64,000 bases of DNA, taken from positions 248,001-312,000 of the forward strand of contig CAVTTK010000005.1 of NCBI GenBank assembly GCA_963737625.1, written 5' to 3'. Positions 50,031 to 59,242 of this stretch are shown in pieces. Position numbers and translations under genes: made by a program. Origin of the DNA: Bog-756 sp963737625. GTDB lineage: Bacteria; Actinomycetota; Acidimicrobiia; Acidimicrobiales; RAAP-2. Each line of letters begins with the position of its first letter. Position 1 is the first letter of the stretch. The notes beneath the pieces were generated by a model. That model did no database searches. It saw nothing but the letters and a program-made list of their open reading frames with translations, and was not told where the DNA came from.

Positions 50031-50840
50031 GTGACCGACTCCCGCGCCGGTGCCGTCGCCGCCCTCTTCGTCCCCGACGGGGACCGCCTGGTGCCCACCG
50101 ACCGCTCCCGGGGACCCTGGTCCATCACCGCCCTCCACGGAGGACCGGTGGCCGCGCTGGTGGCCCGGGCGGCCGAGGCCGTCGACGGTGACCGGGACCT
50201 GCAGTTGACGCGTATCACCCTGGAGCTCCTCCGGCCCGTGCCACTCACGCCCCTCCGGGTCACCAGTGCGGTGGTGCGACCGGGCCGGAAGGTCCAGCTC
50301 ATCGACACCGTGGTCGAGGCCGAGGGCGTCGAGGTGGCGTGGTCGCGGGCCCTGCGCATCCGTGCGGACCGGGGCCAGTCCCCCCTTCGTCCGACGGTGC
50401 CCGAGGACGACGCCCCCGAGCCACCCGAAGCGGGTAGGGCGCGGCCGGGCCTCCCCGGCGAGTACCGCGCCTTCCACAGCGAGGGCGTGGCCATGCGGTT
50501 TGTCCGCGGCACCTTCGAGCGTCCGGGCCCGGCGACGGTGTGGATCCGTCTGCAGGTCCCGGTGGTGCTGGGCGAGGAGCCCTCCCCGTGGCAACGGGTG
50601 GCCGCCGCCGCCGACTTCGGCAACGGGGTGGGGGCCGAGCTTTCCTTCGGGTCGAACCTGTTCATCAACCCGGACCTCACCGTGTCGGTCCACCGACCCC
50701 CGGTCGGGGAGTGGGTGTGCCTCGACGCCCGCACCCGGTTCGGGACACCGGGTATCGGCTTCGCCGAATCGGAGCTGTGGGACGGGAACGGCCGCATCGG
50801 TCGGGCCGTCCAGAGCCTTCTGGTGGAGGCGGGTCGATGA
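50031..50840 (+). CDS. Acyl-CoA thioesterase, double hot-dog fold (TesB-like)
   Basis: This 269-residue protein has two hot-dog halves. The first has 'GPWSITALHGGPVAALVARAAEAV' and 'LRVTSAVVRPGRKVQLIDTVVEAEG', and the second ends 'NPDLTVSVHRPPVGEWVCLDARTRF' and 'GIGFAESELWDGNGRIGRAVQSL'. These match actinobacterial thioesterase-family proteins that hydrolyse medium or long acyl-CoA. GTG 50031 is the chosen start because of the TAGCCT box just upstream; the longer frame is shadow. Its stop overlaps the acyl-CoA synthetase start (ATGA), so both act on related acyl-CoAs. Confidence 0.87.
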   Translation: MTDSRAGAVAALFVPDGDRLVPTDRSRGPWSITALHGGPVAALVARAAEAVDGDRDLQLTRITLELLRPVPLTPLRVTSAVVRPGRKVQLIDTVVEAEGVEVAWSRALRIRADRGQSPLRPTVPEDDAPEPPEAGRARPGLPGEYRAFHSEGVAMRFVRGTFERPGPATVWIRLQVPVVLGEEPSPWQRVAAAADFGNGVGAELSFGSNLFINPDLTVSVHRPPVGEWVCLDARTRFGTPGIGFAESELWDGNGRIGRAVQSLLVEAGR

Positions 50841-52558
50841 CCGGGCCGGCCGGGGCCGACCCCTCGGTCGCCGACCTGCTGATGGCCCGGGCCGAGGACG
50901 ATCACCCTGGGCTCCGCTTCGAGGACGCGTCGTGGACCTGGCGCCAGGTGGTGGCCGCCAGCGCCGAACGTGCCTCCCTCATCCGTTCGTTGGCCGAGGG
51001 CCGCGAGGGGTCCGTGGGCGATGACGCCGACGAGACCGCCGGTCCGCTCCACATCGGGGTGCTCCTCGGCAACGTCCCCGAGTACCTCTTCTGGCTGGGT
51101 GGTGCGGCCCTGGCCGGGGCCGTGGTCGTCGGGATCAACTCCACCCGGCGGGGGGACGCCCTGGCCGGCGACGTCCGGCGCACCGACTGCCGCCTCATGG
51201 TGACCGATGCCGCCGGCGCCGCCCTGCTCGACGGCCTCGATCTCGGCATGGCCCCCGACCGTGTCCTGCGCATCGACCTCCCCGAGTTCGCCGATCGTCT
51301 GGCTGCCTTCCGGGGCGCCGACCCCCGGGCCGTCGCCGCGGCGTCGGCCCCCGTGGCCATCGACCTCTTCCTGCTGCTGTTCACCTCCGGGACCACGGGG
51401 GCGCCAAAGGCGGTGCGCTGCACCCAGGGGCGCCTGGCCTCCATCGGCGCCCGGGCCGCCGAGGGCTACGGCTTCGAGCGAGACGACGTGGCCTACTGCA
51501 CCATGCCCCTGTTCCACGGCAACGCCCTCATGGCCCTGTGGGCCCCGTCGCTGGTCGTCGGGGCCACCGTGGCCTTGGCCCGCCGGTTCTCGGCCTCGGG
51601 TTTCGGGGTGGACGTCCGCCGCTTCGGCGCCACCACCTTCACCTACGTGGGCAAGGCGCTGGCCTACGTGCTGGCCACGCCGGCCGCCCCCGACGACGCC
51701 GCCACCACCCTGCGCCGGGGCTTCGGGACCGAGGCCTCGCTGGCCGACCTGGCCGCCTTCGAGCGGCGCTTCGGCTGCGTGCTCACCGAGGGGTACGGCT
51801 CGAGCGAGGGCGGGGTGGCCATCACCCGTTCTCCGGACACGCCGGTCGGGGCCCTCGGACGCCCCTACGAGGACGTGGCCGTCGTCGACCCGGACACCTT
51901 GGAGGAGTGCCCCCCGGCCGAGTTCGACGCCACCGGCCGCCTGGCCAACGGCACCGAGGCGATCGGTGAGATCGTCAACCGCAGCGGTCACGCCGGCTTC
52001 GAGGGCTACTACGGCGACGAGGAGTCCACCGCGGCGCGGACCCGGAACGGCTGGTACTGGACCGGGGACCTGGCCTACCGGGACGGGGACGGGTTCTTCT
52101 ACTTCGCCGGCCGCCGGGGCGACTGGATGCGGGTCGACTCGGAGAACCTGACCGCCGGCCCCATCGAGCGGGTGCTCGTCCGCTACGACCCGGCGGCCAC
52201 CGTGGCCGTGTACTCGGTCCCCGACCCCCGTTCGGGGGACCAGGTCATGGCGGCCCTCGAGCTGCTTCCGGGCCAGGTCTTCGAGCCGGCCCACTTCTCC
52301 GCCTTCCTGGCCGCCCAGCCCGACCTCGGGACCAAGTGGGTCCCGGCCTTCGTGCGGGTCACCGGGGCCCTGCCCCAGACGGCCAGCGGCCGGGTGACCA
52401 AGGATCCCCTGCGGGACGACGGATGGTGGCACGGCGGCGACCCCGTGTTCCGGCGCCGGGGAACCACCCTCGACTACCTCGCCTTGGACCGGGAGGCCCG
52501 CCAGTCCCTCCGGGCCGAGTTCGGACGGCACGGCCGGGAGCACCTTGTCGGGGGATGA
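50837..52558 (+). CDS. Long-chain acyl-CoA synthetase (FadD-like, AMP-forming)
   Basis: This 573-residue adenylate-forming enzyme has the P-loop 'LLFTSGTTGAPKAVRC', 'TEGYGSSEGGVAI' (A5 region), 'YWTGDLAYRDGDGF' (A7) and the C-terminal Lys in 'LPQTASGRVTKDPL' (A10). It activates a fatty or related acid with ATP and CoA. The pairing with a thioesterase in a 4-base overlap is typical of lipid or sterol side-chain catabolism in actinobacteria. The sequence resembles the FadD17 group, but specificity cannot be read from sequence. Confidence 0.9.
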   Translation: MTGPAGADPSVADLLMARAEDDHPGLRFEDASWTWRQVVAASAERASLIRSLAEGREGSVGDDADETAGPLHIGVLLGNVPEYLFWLGGAALAGAVVVGINSTRRGDALAGDVRRTDCRLMVTDAAGAALLDGLDLGMAPDRVLRIDLPEFADRLAAFRGADPRAVAAASAPVAIDLFLLLFTSGTTGAPKAVRCTQGRLASIGARAAEGYGFERDDVAYCTMPLFHGNALMALWAPSLVVGATVALARRFSASGFGVDVRRFGATTFTYVGKALAYVLATPAAPDDAATTLRRGFGTEASLADLAAFERRFGCVLTEGYGSSEGGVAITRSPDTPVGALGRPYEDVAVVDPDTLEECPPAEFDATGRLANGTEAIGEIVNRSGHAGFEGYYGDEESTAARTRNGWYWTGDLAYRDGDGFFYFAGRRGDWMRVDSENLTAGPIERVLVRYDPAATVAVYSVPDPRSGDQVMAALELLPGQVFEPAHFSAFLAAQPDLGTKWVPAFVRVTGALPQTASGRVTKDPLRDDGWWHGGDPVFRRRGTTLDYLALDREARQSLRAEFGRHGREHLVGG

Positions 52559-53555
52559 GCCCTCGGGCGGTGCGGTGGGGCCCACCCGCCGCGGCTGGGT
52601 CCGCCTGACCGGTGGGGTGACCAGGTTCGTCGACCGGGTCGACCGCTTCCAGCAGCGCCGGTCGGCAACCGCCGTCCCCTGCGCGGTGGTCCGTAAGTAC
52701 TCCGACGACCGCGCCGGGCAACTGGCCGCCCAGATCTCCCATGCCGCCTTCCTGGCCGTGTTCCCCATGCTGCTGGTGCTGCTGACCCTGGTCGGTGTGG
52801 TCCTGCACGGCCACCCGGGCCTGCAGGACGACATCATCAACTCCGCCCTCCGTCAGTTCCCCGTGCTGGGCTCCGACCTGAAGAAGAACGTCCACCAGCT
52901 GTCCGCTACCAATCTGGTGGCCCTGGTCATCGGGACCCTGTGGCTGCTCTACGGCTCCCTGCGCCTGAGCCGCGCCTCGCAGATCATGATGGCCAAGGTC
53001 TGGGCCATCGACCGCGACGACCTGCCCGACTTCTGGCACTGGATTCCACGGGCCGCCGGCTTCCTGGTGGTCCTGGGCGTGGGCTTCATCGCCGGAGGGG
53101 CCCTGGCCGGGCTGGGCGCCTTCGGCCGCTTGGGGGCCTTCTCCGCCTGGATCGGACTGGCCCTCTCCTTGGTGGTCAACATCCTCATGTACTGGGGGGC
53201 GTTCGCCATCGTCGTGCACATCCCGCGCGGTGAGCGGGCCGTGTGGCCCGGCGCCGTCATCGGCGGCGTGGGGTGGACGCTGCTGCAGTTCGCCGGGGCC
53301 CTGCTGGTCAGCCACCAGCTGCGCCACCTGTCCAATCTCTACGGGACGTTCGCCACCGTCCTCGGCCTCATCTGGTGGATCGCCCTCGGGGCCATGATCA
53401 CCGTCTACGCCGCCGAAGCCAACGTGGTGCTGACCCGCCACCTCTGGCCCCGACCCATCCGGCGGGTGCGGGGCGGCGACGAGCCCGCGGTCTCCGGTGA
53501 GCCGGAGGCCACGGCGACCGTGGCGGCTTCGCCGCCCCTCCACCGCACCGGCTGA
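52545..53555 (+). CDS. YihY/BrkB-family membrane protein
   Basis: This 336-residue protein is an integral membrane protein with six helices, beginning 'QLAAQISHAAFLAVFPMLLVLLTLVGVV' after a basic cytoplasmic start. The family features 'LPDFWHWIPRAAGFLVVLG' and 'YGTFATVLGLIWWIALGAMITVYAAEAN' are clear. The biochemical role of YihY/BrkB proteins is not settled. The start is TTG 52545 with GGGAG 5 bases upstream, inside the end of the synthetase gene (14-base overlap); a GTG near 52618 is an alternative. A second in-frame start would remove only polar residues. Confidence 0.85.
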   Translation: MSGDEPSGGAVGPTRRGWVRLTGGVTRFVDRVDRFQQRRSATAVPCAVVRKYSDDRAGQLAAQISHAAFLAVFPMLLVLLTLVGVVLHGHPGLQDDIINSALRQFPVLGSDLKKNVHQLSATNLVALVIGTLWLLYGSLRLSRASQIMMAKVWAIDRDDLPDFWHWIPRAAGFLVVLGVGFIAGGALAGLGAFGRLGAFSAWIGLALSLVVNILMYWGAFAIVVHIPRGERAVWPGAVIGGVGWTLLQFAGALLVSHQLRHLSNLYGTFATVLGLIWWIALGAMITVYAAEANVVLTRHLWPRPIRRVRGGDEPAVSGEPEATATVAASPPLHRTG

Positions 53556-53568
53556 GGGACCGCCCGGC

Positions 53569-55137
53569 TCAGCGCTCGATCTTGGCCGTCGGTCCCGCCG
53601 GGGCCTCTCCGGGCCCTCCTGGGGGATCGGCCCCACCGGCCCCACCTTTGGGGACCTTGATGGTCAGGGTCGGCATGGGTGGCGCCTTGGCCGGGATGAT
53701 GAAGGCCAGGAGTCCGCCGGCCAGGGCCATGACCGAGGCGATCAGGAACCCCCGCGAGTAGCCGGCCGTCATGGCGATCCGCTGGGCCTCCGGGGTGGCG
53801 GCGCGGCCGTCCAGCAGTGAGGCGATGCGCGTGGCGGCCACGGTGGACAGGACGGCCAGACCCAGGGACGCTCCGATCTGGCGGCTGGAGTTGACCAGAC
53901 CCGAGGCCAGCCCGGCCTCCCTCGGGGCCACCCCACCGGTGGCCGAGAGGGCGATGGGGGTGAAGGCCAGTCCCATGCCGAAGGTGGCCAGGATCCCACC
54001 GCCGCAGGCGCCCGTCCAGTACGTGTCCCCGGCCCGGATGAACGACAGCCAGTAGAGGCCGGCGGCGCTGCACAGTGCCCCGGCCATGAGCACGTTGCGG
54101 GGACCGAGCCTGGGGGCCAGGCGGCCGGCGATGGTCGCCCCGATGGCAATGGCCGCCGTCTGGGGCAGGAAGGTCAGGCCGGTCACGACGGGGTCGTAGC
54201 CGAGGACCTGTTGGAGGTACAGCGAGAGGAAGAACCACATGGCGAACATGGCGCAACCGAAGCAGAACATCACCAGGTTGGCCCCGGTGACCGCCCGGGA
54301 CCGGAAGAGCCGGAGCGGGACCAGTGGGCTGGTGGCCACCCGGGCCTCGATGACGGCGAAGGTGGCCAGCAGCACGAAGGCGATGGCCCCGGTGACGAAT
54401 GTCGAGCGGGACGTCCACGCCACCTCGTCGGTGTGCACGATGGTGTACACCAGCATCATCAGGCCGGCGGTCACCGTCACCGATCCGGCCACGTCCAGGC
54501 GCTGGCGGGCCCCCTCGGAGCGGGACTCGGTCAGGTACACCCGGGCGAACACGAACAGCACCACGCCGATGGGGACGTTGACGAAGAGGATCCAGCGCCA
54601 GGACAGGTACTGGGTGAGAAACCCTCCGAACAGGGCGCCGGCCGCCCCACCCCCGGCGGCCACCGCGCTCCACACCCCGAGGGCCTTGGCCCTGGCCCGC
54701 TGCTCGGTGAAGGTGATGGTGAGGATGGTGAGGGTGGCCGGGGACAGCACGGCCGCCCCCACGCCCTGCAGGGCGCGGGCGGCGATGAGCGTGGCCTGGT
54801 TCCCGGCGAAACCCCCGAGCAGGCTGGCCCCGGTGAACAGGACGAGACCGATCAGAAAGACGCGGCGTCGGCCGAAGATGTCGGCCAGGCGGCCCCCCAG
54901 GAGGAGGAGGCCTCCGAAGGTCAGCGAGTACGCCGTGACCACCCACTGCAGGTTGGCGGCGCTGAAGCCCAGGTCCCGCTGGATGGACGGCAGGGCCACG
55001 TTCACGATGGAGATGTCCAGCACCACCATGAACTGGGCCAGGCACACGATGGCCAGGATGATCCGGTCGGTCGTGGCCAGGGCCGCCGTCTCCTCCGCCG
55101 ACGCGGCGCCGTCGCCGTGAGGCTGGGGCGGGTTCAC
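53569..55137 (-). CDS. MFS drug exporter, DHA2 (EmrB/QacA) type
   Basis: This 522-residue protein has 14 predicted helices. 'FMVVLDISIVNVALPSIQRDLGFS' is the DHA2 helix-1 motif with the membrane Asp; 'GGRLADIFGRRRVFL' and 'ARALQGVGAAVLSPATL' follow. The motif-C-like 'VAAGGGAAGALFGGFL' is present in helix 5. Family members expel cationic or hydrophobic drugs using protons. It converges with the YihY gene (13-base gap) and is followed upstream on the same strand by an Rrf2 regulator gene 35 bases away, possibly its controller. Confidence 0.9.
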   Translation of the reverse strand: MNPPQPHGDGAASAEETAALATTDRIILAIVCLAQFMVVLDISIVNVALPSIQRDLGFSAANLQWVVTAYSLTFGGLLLLGGRLADIFGRRRVFLIGLVLFTGASLLGGFAGNQATLIAARALQGVGAAVLSPATLTILTITFTEQRARAKALGVWSAVAAGGGAAGALFGGFLTQYLSWRWILFVNVPIGVVLFVFARVYLTESRSEGARQRLDVAGSVTVTAGLMMLVYTIVHTDEVAWTSRSTFVTGAIAFVLLATFAVIEARVATSPLVPLRLFRSRAVTGANLVMFCFGCAMFAMWFFLSLYLQQVLGYDPVVTGLTFLPQTAAIAIGATIAGRLAPRLGPRNVLMAGALCSAAGLYWLSFIRAGDTYWTGACGGGILATFGMGLAFTPIALSATGGVAPREAGLASGLVNSSRQIGASLGLAVLSTVAATRIASLLDGRAATPEAQRIAMTAGYSRGFLIASVMALAGGLLAFIIPAKAPPMPTLTIKVPKGGAGGADPPGGPGEAPAGPTAKIER

Positions 55138-55172
55138 GGGGACATCACCGGGGCGGGATCAGGGTGACGGGG

Positions 55173-55628
55173 TCAATGGGAGAGCCAGGCCTCGGGGTCG
55201 GTGGTCAGCTTGTGCACCTCCGGAGGGAGCACGCCCGAGACGATGTCGGCGATGGTCACCTGTTCCAGGACGGCCCGGAGGCTGGCCCGCACGGCCACCC
55301 ACACCTCCTGGAGCCGTTCGGCCGAGCCTTCGTAGGTGGCGGCCTCGGGCCTCAGGCCCCGTACCTCGGCCAAGGGGCCGTCGAGGGGGCGGATCACCTC
55401 GGCGACGGTGATCTCGGACGGGGGTCGAGCCAGCCGGTAGCCACCTTCGGCCCCGCGCTGGCTGAGCAGGAGCCCGGCCCGGCGCATGTCGTTCAGGATG
55501 CTCTCGAGGAACTTGGCCGGCAGACTCTGGGAGCGGGCCAGTGTCTCGGCCGTCACGGCGTGCCCGTCGGCGTCGGCCAGCGTGCACAGGGCCCGCACGG
55601 CGTAGTCCACCTTGGCCGAGATGTACAT
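55173..55628 (-). CDS. Rrf2-family regulator without cluster Cys
   Basis: This 151-residue winged-helix protein starts 'MYISAKVDYAVRALCTLA', continues 'SQSLPAKFLESILNDMRRAGLLLSQRG' and 'GGYRLARPPSEITVAEVIRPLDGPL'. This is the Rrf2 helix-turn-helix and wing. The three Cys that bind an iron-sulfur cluster in IscR/NsrR/RirA are absent; the only Cys is in the first helix. It probably senses something other than Fe-S status. CAGAAT lies 6 bases before the ATG. It lies upstream of the DHA2 exporter gene on the same strand. Confidence 0.9.
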   Translation of the reverse strand: MYISAKVDYAVRALCTLADADGHAVTAETLARSQSLPAKFLESILNDMRRAGLLLSQRGAEGGYRLARPPSEITVAEVIRPLDGPLAEVRGLRPEAATYEGSAERLQEVWVAVRASLRAVLEQVTIADIVSGVLPPEVHKLTTDPEAWLSH

Positions 55629-55844
55629 GGGGGGATTCTGTCAGAGGATCACCCGGTCCGTGCCCGATGGTCGCCGCAGGCGGGAGCGCTGTGCCCCGGG
55701 GAGGTCGTTCCCCGTCCCCCGGGAGGACACCGACGGGGGGAGCCGGTGTCCTCGGACGGGGAGGACGGGGGTATGCCGGCGGGGTCGGGGAGGTCCGGGT
55801 CAAGGCTCAGGCCCCTGGGGGGTGGGGCCGAGCGATCGTCGGTC

Positions 55845-57446
55845 CTACCCCGCCCCCGCGGCAACAGCTTGGGCCCAGGTGTAGCTGAGCGTGGGCAGCG
55901 GTCCCGTGGCCAGCACGAGGAGCTCGGCGTCGGACTCCCAGCCGGTCTGGGTGGTGCCGTAGGCCTCGCCCGCGCCCATGAGGAGGGTGCCGCCGAACTC
56001 CTTTTGGTAGTCGGCCAGGGAGAGGATGTTCTCCCGGTGGCCCCAGCAGCCGGGCTGGCCGGCGGCGGTGCAGTCGATGTTGCCGCTGCCCACTCCGTCG
56101 TCGTACATCCAGAAGTAGTTGGAGCCGAGGGGATTGCCGTTCTCGGCCCAGTTGCTGGCCCAGGCGACCAGGTGCAGACCGGCCGGGACCTGGGTGGGAT
56201 CCGGGTCGGTGTTGGCCTGGGCCCCGCCGAGGGCGTCGCTGCTGAACGTGTCGACCAGGCCGACGAAGGGGGGGAGGCCCCGGTCGACCCGTTCGATGTC
56301 GGTGATCACGAACAACTGCTGGGCCGGGGTGAGGGCGTTGAAGTTCTGGGGCAGGGCCATGGCCCCCAGCCCCTCGCCGGCCCGGGCGTTGGTGGTGGCC
56401 TGGATGACCTTGGACAGGCAGGAGGAGCTGGTGGTGTGCGGGTAGCAGGCGTTGAGGAAGTTGGGCGACGGGGGCACGTTGGTCTGGGGGTTGCTCAGGG
56501 CCGGGCTGGTGGCCGGGGCCGGACTGACCAGGGATCCGAGGAACGGCGCAGCACCGAAGCTGAAGAGCCCACCGTCGGAGGCCACCATCCAGTAGCCGGT
56601 ACCGGCCCGGTGCAGGGACAGGGTGACCACGCGGGCGTTGAGGGGAGAGCCGCCCATCGAACCGAGGAACGGGGCGTCGCCGAAGGCGAAGATGCCGCCG
56701 TCGGAGGCCACCATCCAGTAGCCCTGGCCGGTGGTGTCGGCGGCCATGCCCACGATGGGCTGGTTGAGGTGGATGTTGCCGGTGGAGCCGTGGAAGGCGG
56801 CATCGCCGAAGGCGAAGATGCCGCCGTCGGAGGCCACCAGCCAGTAGCCCTGGCCGGTGGTATCGGCGGCCATGCCCACGATGGGCTGGTTGAGGTGGAT
56901 GTTGCCGGTGGAGCCGTGGAAGGCGGCGTCCCCGAAGCTGAAGATGCCGCCGTCGGAGGCCACCAGCCAGTAGCCCTGGCCGTCATGGGTGGAGGCCATG
57001 CCCACGATGGGCTGGTTGAGGTGGAGGTTGCCGGTGGAGCCGTGGAAGGCGGCGTCGCCGAAGGCGAAGATGCCGCCGTCGGAGGCCACCAGCCAGTAGC
57101 CCTGGCCGTCGGGGGTGGCGGCCATGTCGACGATGGGCCGGTTGAGGTGGAGGTTGCCGGTGGAGCCGTAGAAGGCGGCGTCCCCGAAGCTGAACACGCC
57201 TCCGTCCGTGGCCACCTGCCAGTAGCCGCGGCCGGTGGGGGTGGAGGCCATGCCCACGATGGGCTGGTTGCTGGCGGCATCGCTGTGGAGGGGTCCGGGA
57301 GTCACCCGTGGGTGCCCACCGTTGGCCGATCCGGTCGAACCCGCGGGGCCGGACAGCCCGGCTCCGGTGAGGGCCAGGACGGCCACCACGAGGGACGAGG
57401 CCACCACCGCCACGGGAGTCGTGCGCCGACTGAGGGACCGGACCAT
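55845..57446 (-). CDS. Secreted beta-repeat protein with CAP-like C-terminal domain
   Basis: After a signal peptide ('RRTTPVAVVASSLVVAVLALTGAG') the protein has six 42-residue repeats of the form 'PIVGMA.T..GQGYWLVASDGGIF.FGDA.F.GSTG', predicted to build a beta-propeller-like surface domain. A Pro-rich linker and a C-terminal domain follow with 'QLFVITDIERVDRGLPPF', 'NWAENGNPLGSNYFWMYDDG' and 'CWGHRENIL'. The last motif recalls CAP/SCP-family proteins. Such GYWLVASDGG repeat proteins are abundant in Acidimicrobiia. An alternative ATG at 57524 adds 26 residues; I prefer 57446 because it gives a proper signal peptide. Function is unknown, presumably on the cell surface. Confidence 0.8.
   Translation of the reverse strand: MVRSLSRRTTPVAVVASSLVVAVLALTGAGLSGPAGSTGSANGGHPRVTPGPLHSDAASNQPIVGMASTPTGRGYWQVATDGGVFSFGDAAFYGSTGNLHLNRPIVDMAATPDGQGYWLVASDGGIFAFGDAAFHGSTGNLHLNQPIVGMASTHDGQGYWLVASDGGIFSFGDAAFHGSTGNIHLNQPIVGMAADTTGQGYWLVASDGGIFAFGDAAFHGSTGNIHLNQPIVGMAADTTGQGYWMVASDGGIFAFGDAPFLGSMGGSPLNARVVTLSLHRAGTGYWMVASDGGLFSFGAAPFLGSLVSPAPATSPALSNPQTNVPPSPNFLNACYPHTTSSSCLSKVIQATTNARAGEGLGAMALPQNFNALTPAQQLFVITDIERVDRGLPPFVGLVDTFSSDALGGAQANTDPDPTQVPAGLHLVAWASNWAENGNPLGSNYFWMYDDGVGSGNIDCTAAGQPGCWGHRENILSLADYQKEFGGTLLMGAGEAYGTTQTGWESDAELLVLATGPLPTLSYTWAQAVAAGAG
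56508..57263 (-). repeat. Six tandem 126-base repeats inside the secreted protein gene
   Basis: Units of 126 bases (42 codons) begin at 57263, 57137, 57011, 56885, 56759 and 56633 on the minus strand. Units 2-5 are nearly identical at the DNA level, while the first and last are more divergent. This gradient suggests recent internal duplication or gene conversion in the middle of the array. Confidence 0.85.
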
Positions 57447-57728
57447 GCCGCCCCGGAGCACGCTTCGAGCAGCCAGTGCCGCGGCTGCGGCGATCGCCAC
57501 CGTCGTCCAGGTCTGCGTGATCATGCCCCGGTTGATCCGCTGCGGCTAGGTCATGGCACACCAGAGACCCGAGCGGACCGCCCCCACCTCCTCGGGGTGG
57601 GTATCGGCCCGTTGTCCCGGTCGCTTGAGGGGAGATTGCCACCGGGTCCGCCCCCTTCGGCCCCGGCTCGTGCCGACCGCGACCCGGCGCTCCCGCCGGT
57701 CCGGCGGGCCCCGACCGGCCGCGGCCGT

Positions 57729-58361
57729 CTAACCCTGGAGCCGCTCGATCAGACGTTGACGGTGCACCGGCCACTCCCGGTCCAACATGGAGTAGACGGC
57801 GCTGTCCCGCACACCCCCGTCGGCGGCGGGGCGCTCGGACCGGATGACCCCGTCGAGGGTGCAGCCCAGGCGTTCGATGGCCCGGCGCGACCGCTGGTTG
57901 CGGGCATCGGTCTGGATCCGTACCACCCGGACCTCCCAGTGGTCGAAGGCGTACCCCATCATGAGCAGCTTGGCCTCGCTGTTGACCGGGGTCCGCTGGG
58001 CCGAGGGCTGGAGCCAGGTGTACCCGATGCAGGCCACGTCCGGTCGGCCCCGCCGCACACTGGCATCGGTCCCCGGGGAGTGGGCGGCCCAGTTCCAGGT
58101 GGCCAGGTCGTAGAAGCGGGTCGAGCCCACGATGCGTTGCTCGGCCACGCTCCAGGTGACGAACGGCTGGTGGAGGCCGGCCTCCCGCTTGGCCAAGGCC
58201 TTCTCCACATACGCCGTCATGCCGGGGCGGTCCCCCGGGATCGGGGTGAAGCCGAAGGTGGACCGGTCCCCTTGGGCCGCGGCCAGCAGGTCCTCGATGT
58301 GCTCGGGGCCCATGGGCAGGAGACGGACGAACCGTCCCTCGAGGGTGATGCGCTCGGTCAT
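57729..58361 (-). CDS. GNAT-family N-acetyltransferase (RimJ/RimL-like)
   Basis: This 210-residue protein has the RimJ/RimL pattern: 'EGRFVRLLPMGPEHIEDLLAA' at the start, 'IVGSTRFYDLATW' (beta 4), 'DVACIGYTWLQPSAQRTPVNSEAK' (beta 5 and acetyl-CoA loop, with an unusual loop sequence) and 'RVVRIQTDARNQRSRRAIERLGC'. It would acetylate an N-terminus or small amine. I start at the second ATG (58361) as it begins 'MTERITLEG'; the first ATG is three codons earlier. It is separated from Fpg by 18 bases on the same strand, so both may share a transcript. Confidence 0.85.
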   Translation of the reverse strand: MTERITLEGRFVRLLPMGPEHIEDLLAAAQGDRSTFGFTPIPGDRPGMTAYVEKALAKREAGLHQPFVTWSVAEQRIVGSTRFYDLATWNWAAHSPGTDASVRRGRPDVACIGYTWLQPSAQRTPVNSEAKLLMMGYAFDHWEVRVVRIQTDARNQRSRRAIERLGCTLDGVIRSERPAADGGVRDSAVYSMLDREWPVHRQRLIERLQG

Positions 58362-58379
58362 GGGCCCCATTGTGGTCGC

Positions 58380-59242
58380 CTACTTGAGCAGCTTGGACAT
58401 CCGCCGGTCGGCCAGGGGCTTCCCCCCGGTCTGGCAGGTGGGGCAGTACTGGAGGGACTTGGTGGCGAACGACACCTCGGCGGATGGTGTCCCCACAGGT
58501 CGGGCAGGCCTGGCCGGTCCGGCCGTGCACGGCCATGGCCCGCTTCTTGTCCCCCTTGAGCTCGGACAGCTCGACGCCCGAGGACCGCACCACGGCCTCG
58601 GACAGCACGCCGGTGACGGCGTCGTGGAGGCGGGCCACCTCGTCGGGGTTCAGGCGGCCCGAGTTCTTGTACGGCGACAGCTGGGCCCGGTGCAGGGCCT
58701 CGTCGGAGTAGGCGTTGCCCACCCCGGCGATCAGCGACTGGGTGGTCAGGGCGGTCTTCAGGGTGGACGAGGCCGAGGCGAGGAGGTCCGCCGAGCCGCT
58801 CCACGGTGAACTCAGGGCTCAGCGGGTCGACGCCGAGCTCGGCCACGGGCACGACCGCCCCGGGGTCGTCGACCACCCACAGGGCCAGGCGCTTCTCCGT
58901 CCCCATCTCGGTGACGTCGAACCCGGCCCCGTCGTCCAGGCCCACCCGGAGGGCGATGGGACTCCGGCCCGGCTTGAGGGCGGTGGCGGGCAGGGCCTCA
59001 TACCAGCGGATCCAGCCGCCGCGGGCCAGATGGGCCACCAACCACAGGCCTTGGGCGTCGACGCAGACGAACTTGCCCCGCCGCTCCACGCCGTCGACGG
59101 TCCGGCCCACCAGGTCGTCCAGCGGTGGCACCACCGTCTTCAGCGCGGCGAACGAGGTCAGCCGGCACCGGTCGATGCGTCGTCCGGTCATGCGTCGGGA
59201 CAGGCCGGCGGTCAGGGCTTCCACCTCGGGGAGTTCGGGCAC
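58380..59242 (-). CDS. Fpg/Nei-family DNA glycosylase, two frame breaks
   Basis: The reconstructed protein begins at a GTG codon with MPELPEVE, whose Pro1 and Glu2 are the catalytic residues of formamidopyrimidine/endonuclease VIII glycosylases. It continues to 'EFTVERL', then after one extra base 'ADLLASASSTLKTALTTQ', the H2TH region 'SLIAGVGNAYSDEAL', 'LSPYKNSGRLNPDEVARL' and the zinc finger 'CPTCGDTIR', then after a second extra base '..YCPTC' and the end 'RRMSKLLK'. It removes oxidised bases from DNA. Breaks lie near 58795 and 58488. All functional residues are present, so the breaks look like sequence errors. Confidence 0.82.
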
